From CAYLOC01 sp964385195 (lineage in GTDB: Bacteria > Actinomycetota > Actinomycetes > Propionibacteriales > Nocardioidaceae): a stretch of 24,677 bases of DNA. The stretch is from NCBI GenBank assembly GCA_964385195.1, contig CAYLOC010000019.1, forward strand, positions 1-24,677, given 5' to 3'. Under the pieces are notes generated by a model that worked only from the letters and a program-made list of their open reading frames with translations, did no database searches and was not told the DNA's origin. Shown here piece after piece: positions 23,423 to 24,677 of the stretch; the first letter of the stretch is position 1, and each line of letters starts with the position of its first letter. The translations under genes were made by a program, and so were the position numbers.

Positions 23423-24640
23423 TCCCGAGGTGGCGGGGACATCGTCGGGGGCACCGTGGGCGCCCGGCCGGAGCACCGTGTCGACGTAGTCCTCCGCGGC
23501 GGCGAAGATCTCCACCTCGTGACCCCGGTGTTCCGAGGCGTACCAGCGGTGCTCGAGGATCTCGTGGAAGAACTCCGCTGGCTCCATCGTCCCGCGGGCC
23601 TCGGGCGGCATCTTGGCGGTGATCGGCTCATAGATCCGGGTCAGCCAGCGGTGCGCCACCAGTGCTGGGTCCTCGCCCTGGAGGTCGTTCGCGGCAGCGT
23701 ACGCGTCGAGGTCGTTGAGCAGCCGCCTGGCCTGGTTGTCCTCCAGGTCCAGGCCGGTCAGCGACTGTAGCCGTCGCCGGTGGTGCTCCGGCTCGACGCA
23801 CTTGGGCTGGATCCGTACCGTCGCTCCGTCCCAGTCGGTGACGATGTCCAGCTCATCGACATCGAAGCCGAGGTCGTTCAGCCGCTCGATCCGCTGCTCG
23901 ATCCGCCACATCTCGTCGGTGGTGAAGTCCTCGACTCCGGTGAGCTCCGACCACAGGGCGTCGTAGCGCTGCTGGAGCCGGTCCACGGCCCGGAACGCGT
24001 CGAACTCCTCGCTGAGGTAGCCACCGGCCTGTAGGTCCAGCATCTCCGCGAACAGGTTGCCGGTGGCGGTGTCGAGGTCGTGCAGCCGCTGCCCGTTGCT
24101 CAGCTCCGGATGCAGCTCGCCGGTCTCGGCGTCGACCAGGTACGCTGCGAACTCACCCGCCGACCGGCGGAACAACGTGTTCGAGAGCGAGCAGTCGCCC
24201 CAGTAGAAGCCGACCAGATGCAGCCGGACCAACAGCACCACCAGCGCGTCTACCAGCCGGTCGACGGTATCGGGGCGGACACCGCGGGAGAACACCTCCC
24301 GGTACGGCAGTGAGTACGACAGGTGGGCGGTCACCAGGATCGGCTCGATCGGCTCGCCGTCGCGGGACTGCCGCCCGGTCACCACCCCGACCGCCTCCAC
24401 CGCCGGGACGCTGAGGCTGCGCAGGTCCCGCAGCAGCCGGTACTCCGCCCACGCCATCCGCTCGCGAGTCTCCTTCACGGCGTACACCCGGCCGTCTAAC
24501 CGCACGAACCGCACCACGTGCCGGGAGATGCCGCGGGGCAGCGGGAGCAAGTGATCGGTGTCCCACTCCTCCAGCGGCCGATCCCACGGCAGTGTCACCA
24601 GCCCCGGATGGGGTGACGTGGCCACGATCCGCAACGCCAT
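23402..24640 (-). CDS. DUF4032 domain-containing protein with kinase-like N-terminal domain
   Basis: This 412-aa cytoplasmic protein belongs to the actinobacterial DUF4032 family. The N-terminal half has a lipopolysaccharide-kinase-like layout. Lys56 in VYAVKET and Glu66 in MAWAEYRLL sit like the Lys/Glu pair of kinases. WGDCSLSN (Asp149, Asn154) resembles the catalytic loop, and LVDAETGE (Asp170) the metal-binding Asp. The C-terminal half (about 250-395) is the DUF4032 domain proper, with IQPKCVEPEHHRRRL and HRWLTRIYEPI. The start at 24640 has GAGGA upstream and begins at the usual MALRIV; the open frame extends eight codons further. The physiological substrate is unknown. The last codons and the stop are contributed by the palindromic element. 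Confidence 0.88.
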   Translation of the reverse strand: MALRIVATSPHPGLVTLPWDRPLEEWDTDHLLPLPRGISRHVVRFVRLDGRVYAVKETRERMAWAEYRLLRDLRSLSVPAVEAVGVVTGRQSRDGEPIEPILVTAHLSYSLPYREVFSRGVRPDTVDRLVDALVVLLVRLHLVGFYWGDCSLSNTLFRRSAGEFAAYLVDAETGELHPELSNGQRLHDLDTATGNLFAEMLDLQAGGYLSEEFDAFRAVDRLQQRYDALWSELTGVEDFTTDEMWRIEQRIERLNDLGFDVDELDIVTDWDGATVRIQPKCVEPEHHRRRLQSLTGLDLEDNQARRLLNDLDAYAAANDLQGEDPALVAHRWLTRIYEPITAKMPPEARGTMEPAEFFHEILEHRWYASEHRGHEVEIFAAAEDYVDTVLRPGAHGAPDDVPATSGRPAPRA

Positions 24641-24677
24641 GCCCCCCATCCTCGCACCGAACACCCGCGACCCACCG

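Overview
The window is about 24.7 kb of high-GC DNA (roughly two thirds G+C, strong GC preference at third codon positions) from an actinobacterium. Direct support is the mycothiol glycosyltransferase MshA, CarD with the full actinobacterial RNAP-binding pattern, a DUF4032 protein, and the gene neighbourhoods mshA-YbjN-(…)-gpmA and LpqE-like lipoprotein/carD/ispD, both known from Mycobacterium and relatives. The protein style (C39 peptidase, actinobacterial peptide-binding lipoprotein) would suit Propionibacteriales, but that placement is a guess. A run of exactly 100 N (16630-16729) shows that this is a scaffolded draft assembly.

Layout. (1) 3-7905, minus strand: a peptide/nickel-type ABC importer operon in the order permease B, permease C, fused double ATPase, binding lipoprotein; then a perfect 13-bp hairpin and typA/bipA. 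(2) 7906-8171: a divergent control region with a stable hairpin whose 3' arm overlaps the mshA ribosome binding site. (3) 8172-10062, plus strand: mshA and a YbjN-domain gene. (4) 10119-14179, minus strand: prolyl oligopeptidase, a small conserved protein, phosphoglycerate mutase and an LpqE-like lipoprotein. (5) 14446-15660, plus strand: carD and ispD. (6) 15657-16157, minus strand: ispF, convergent with ispD. (7) 16264-17812, plus strand: a membrane-anchored sulfite-oxidase-type molybdopterin enzyme interrupted by the N gap. (8) 17813-18964, minus strand: a C39-type cysteine peptidase. (9) 19106-23358, plus strand: a conserved hypothetical protein, cysS, rlmB and an acyl-CoA dehydrogenase. 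(10) 23402-24640, minus strand: a DUF4032 kinase-like protein.

The genes are mostly housekeeping: translation (typA, cysS, rlmB), transcription (carD), isoprenoid synthesis (ispD, ispF), thiol redox (mshA), glycolysis (gpmA), peptide uptake and turnover. I found no CRISPR array, prophage, insertion sequence, rRNA or tRNA, and no obvious novel defence or biosynthetic system.

The more unusual signals are non-coding. A 43-nt palindromic element with identical arms occurs twice, each time at a convergent gene junction, and each copy supplies the stop codon of the minus-strand gene. The other two convergent junctions have no spacer at all (CTAG and TGATCA). Three GTCAC motifs phased at 11 bp resemble a response-regulator (Pho-box-like) site upstream of the molybdoenzyme. 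Several genes carry a TANNNT hexamer exactly 6 nt before the start codon, which predicts leaderless mRNAs.
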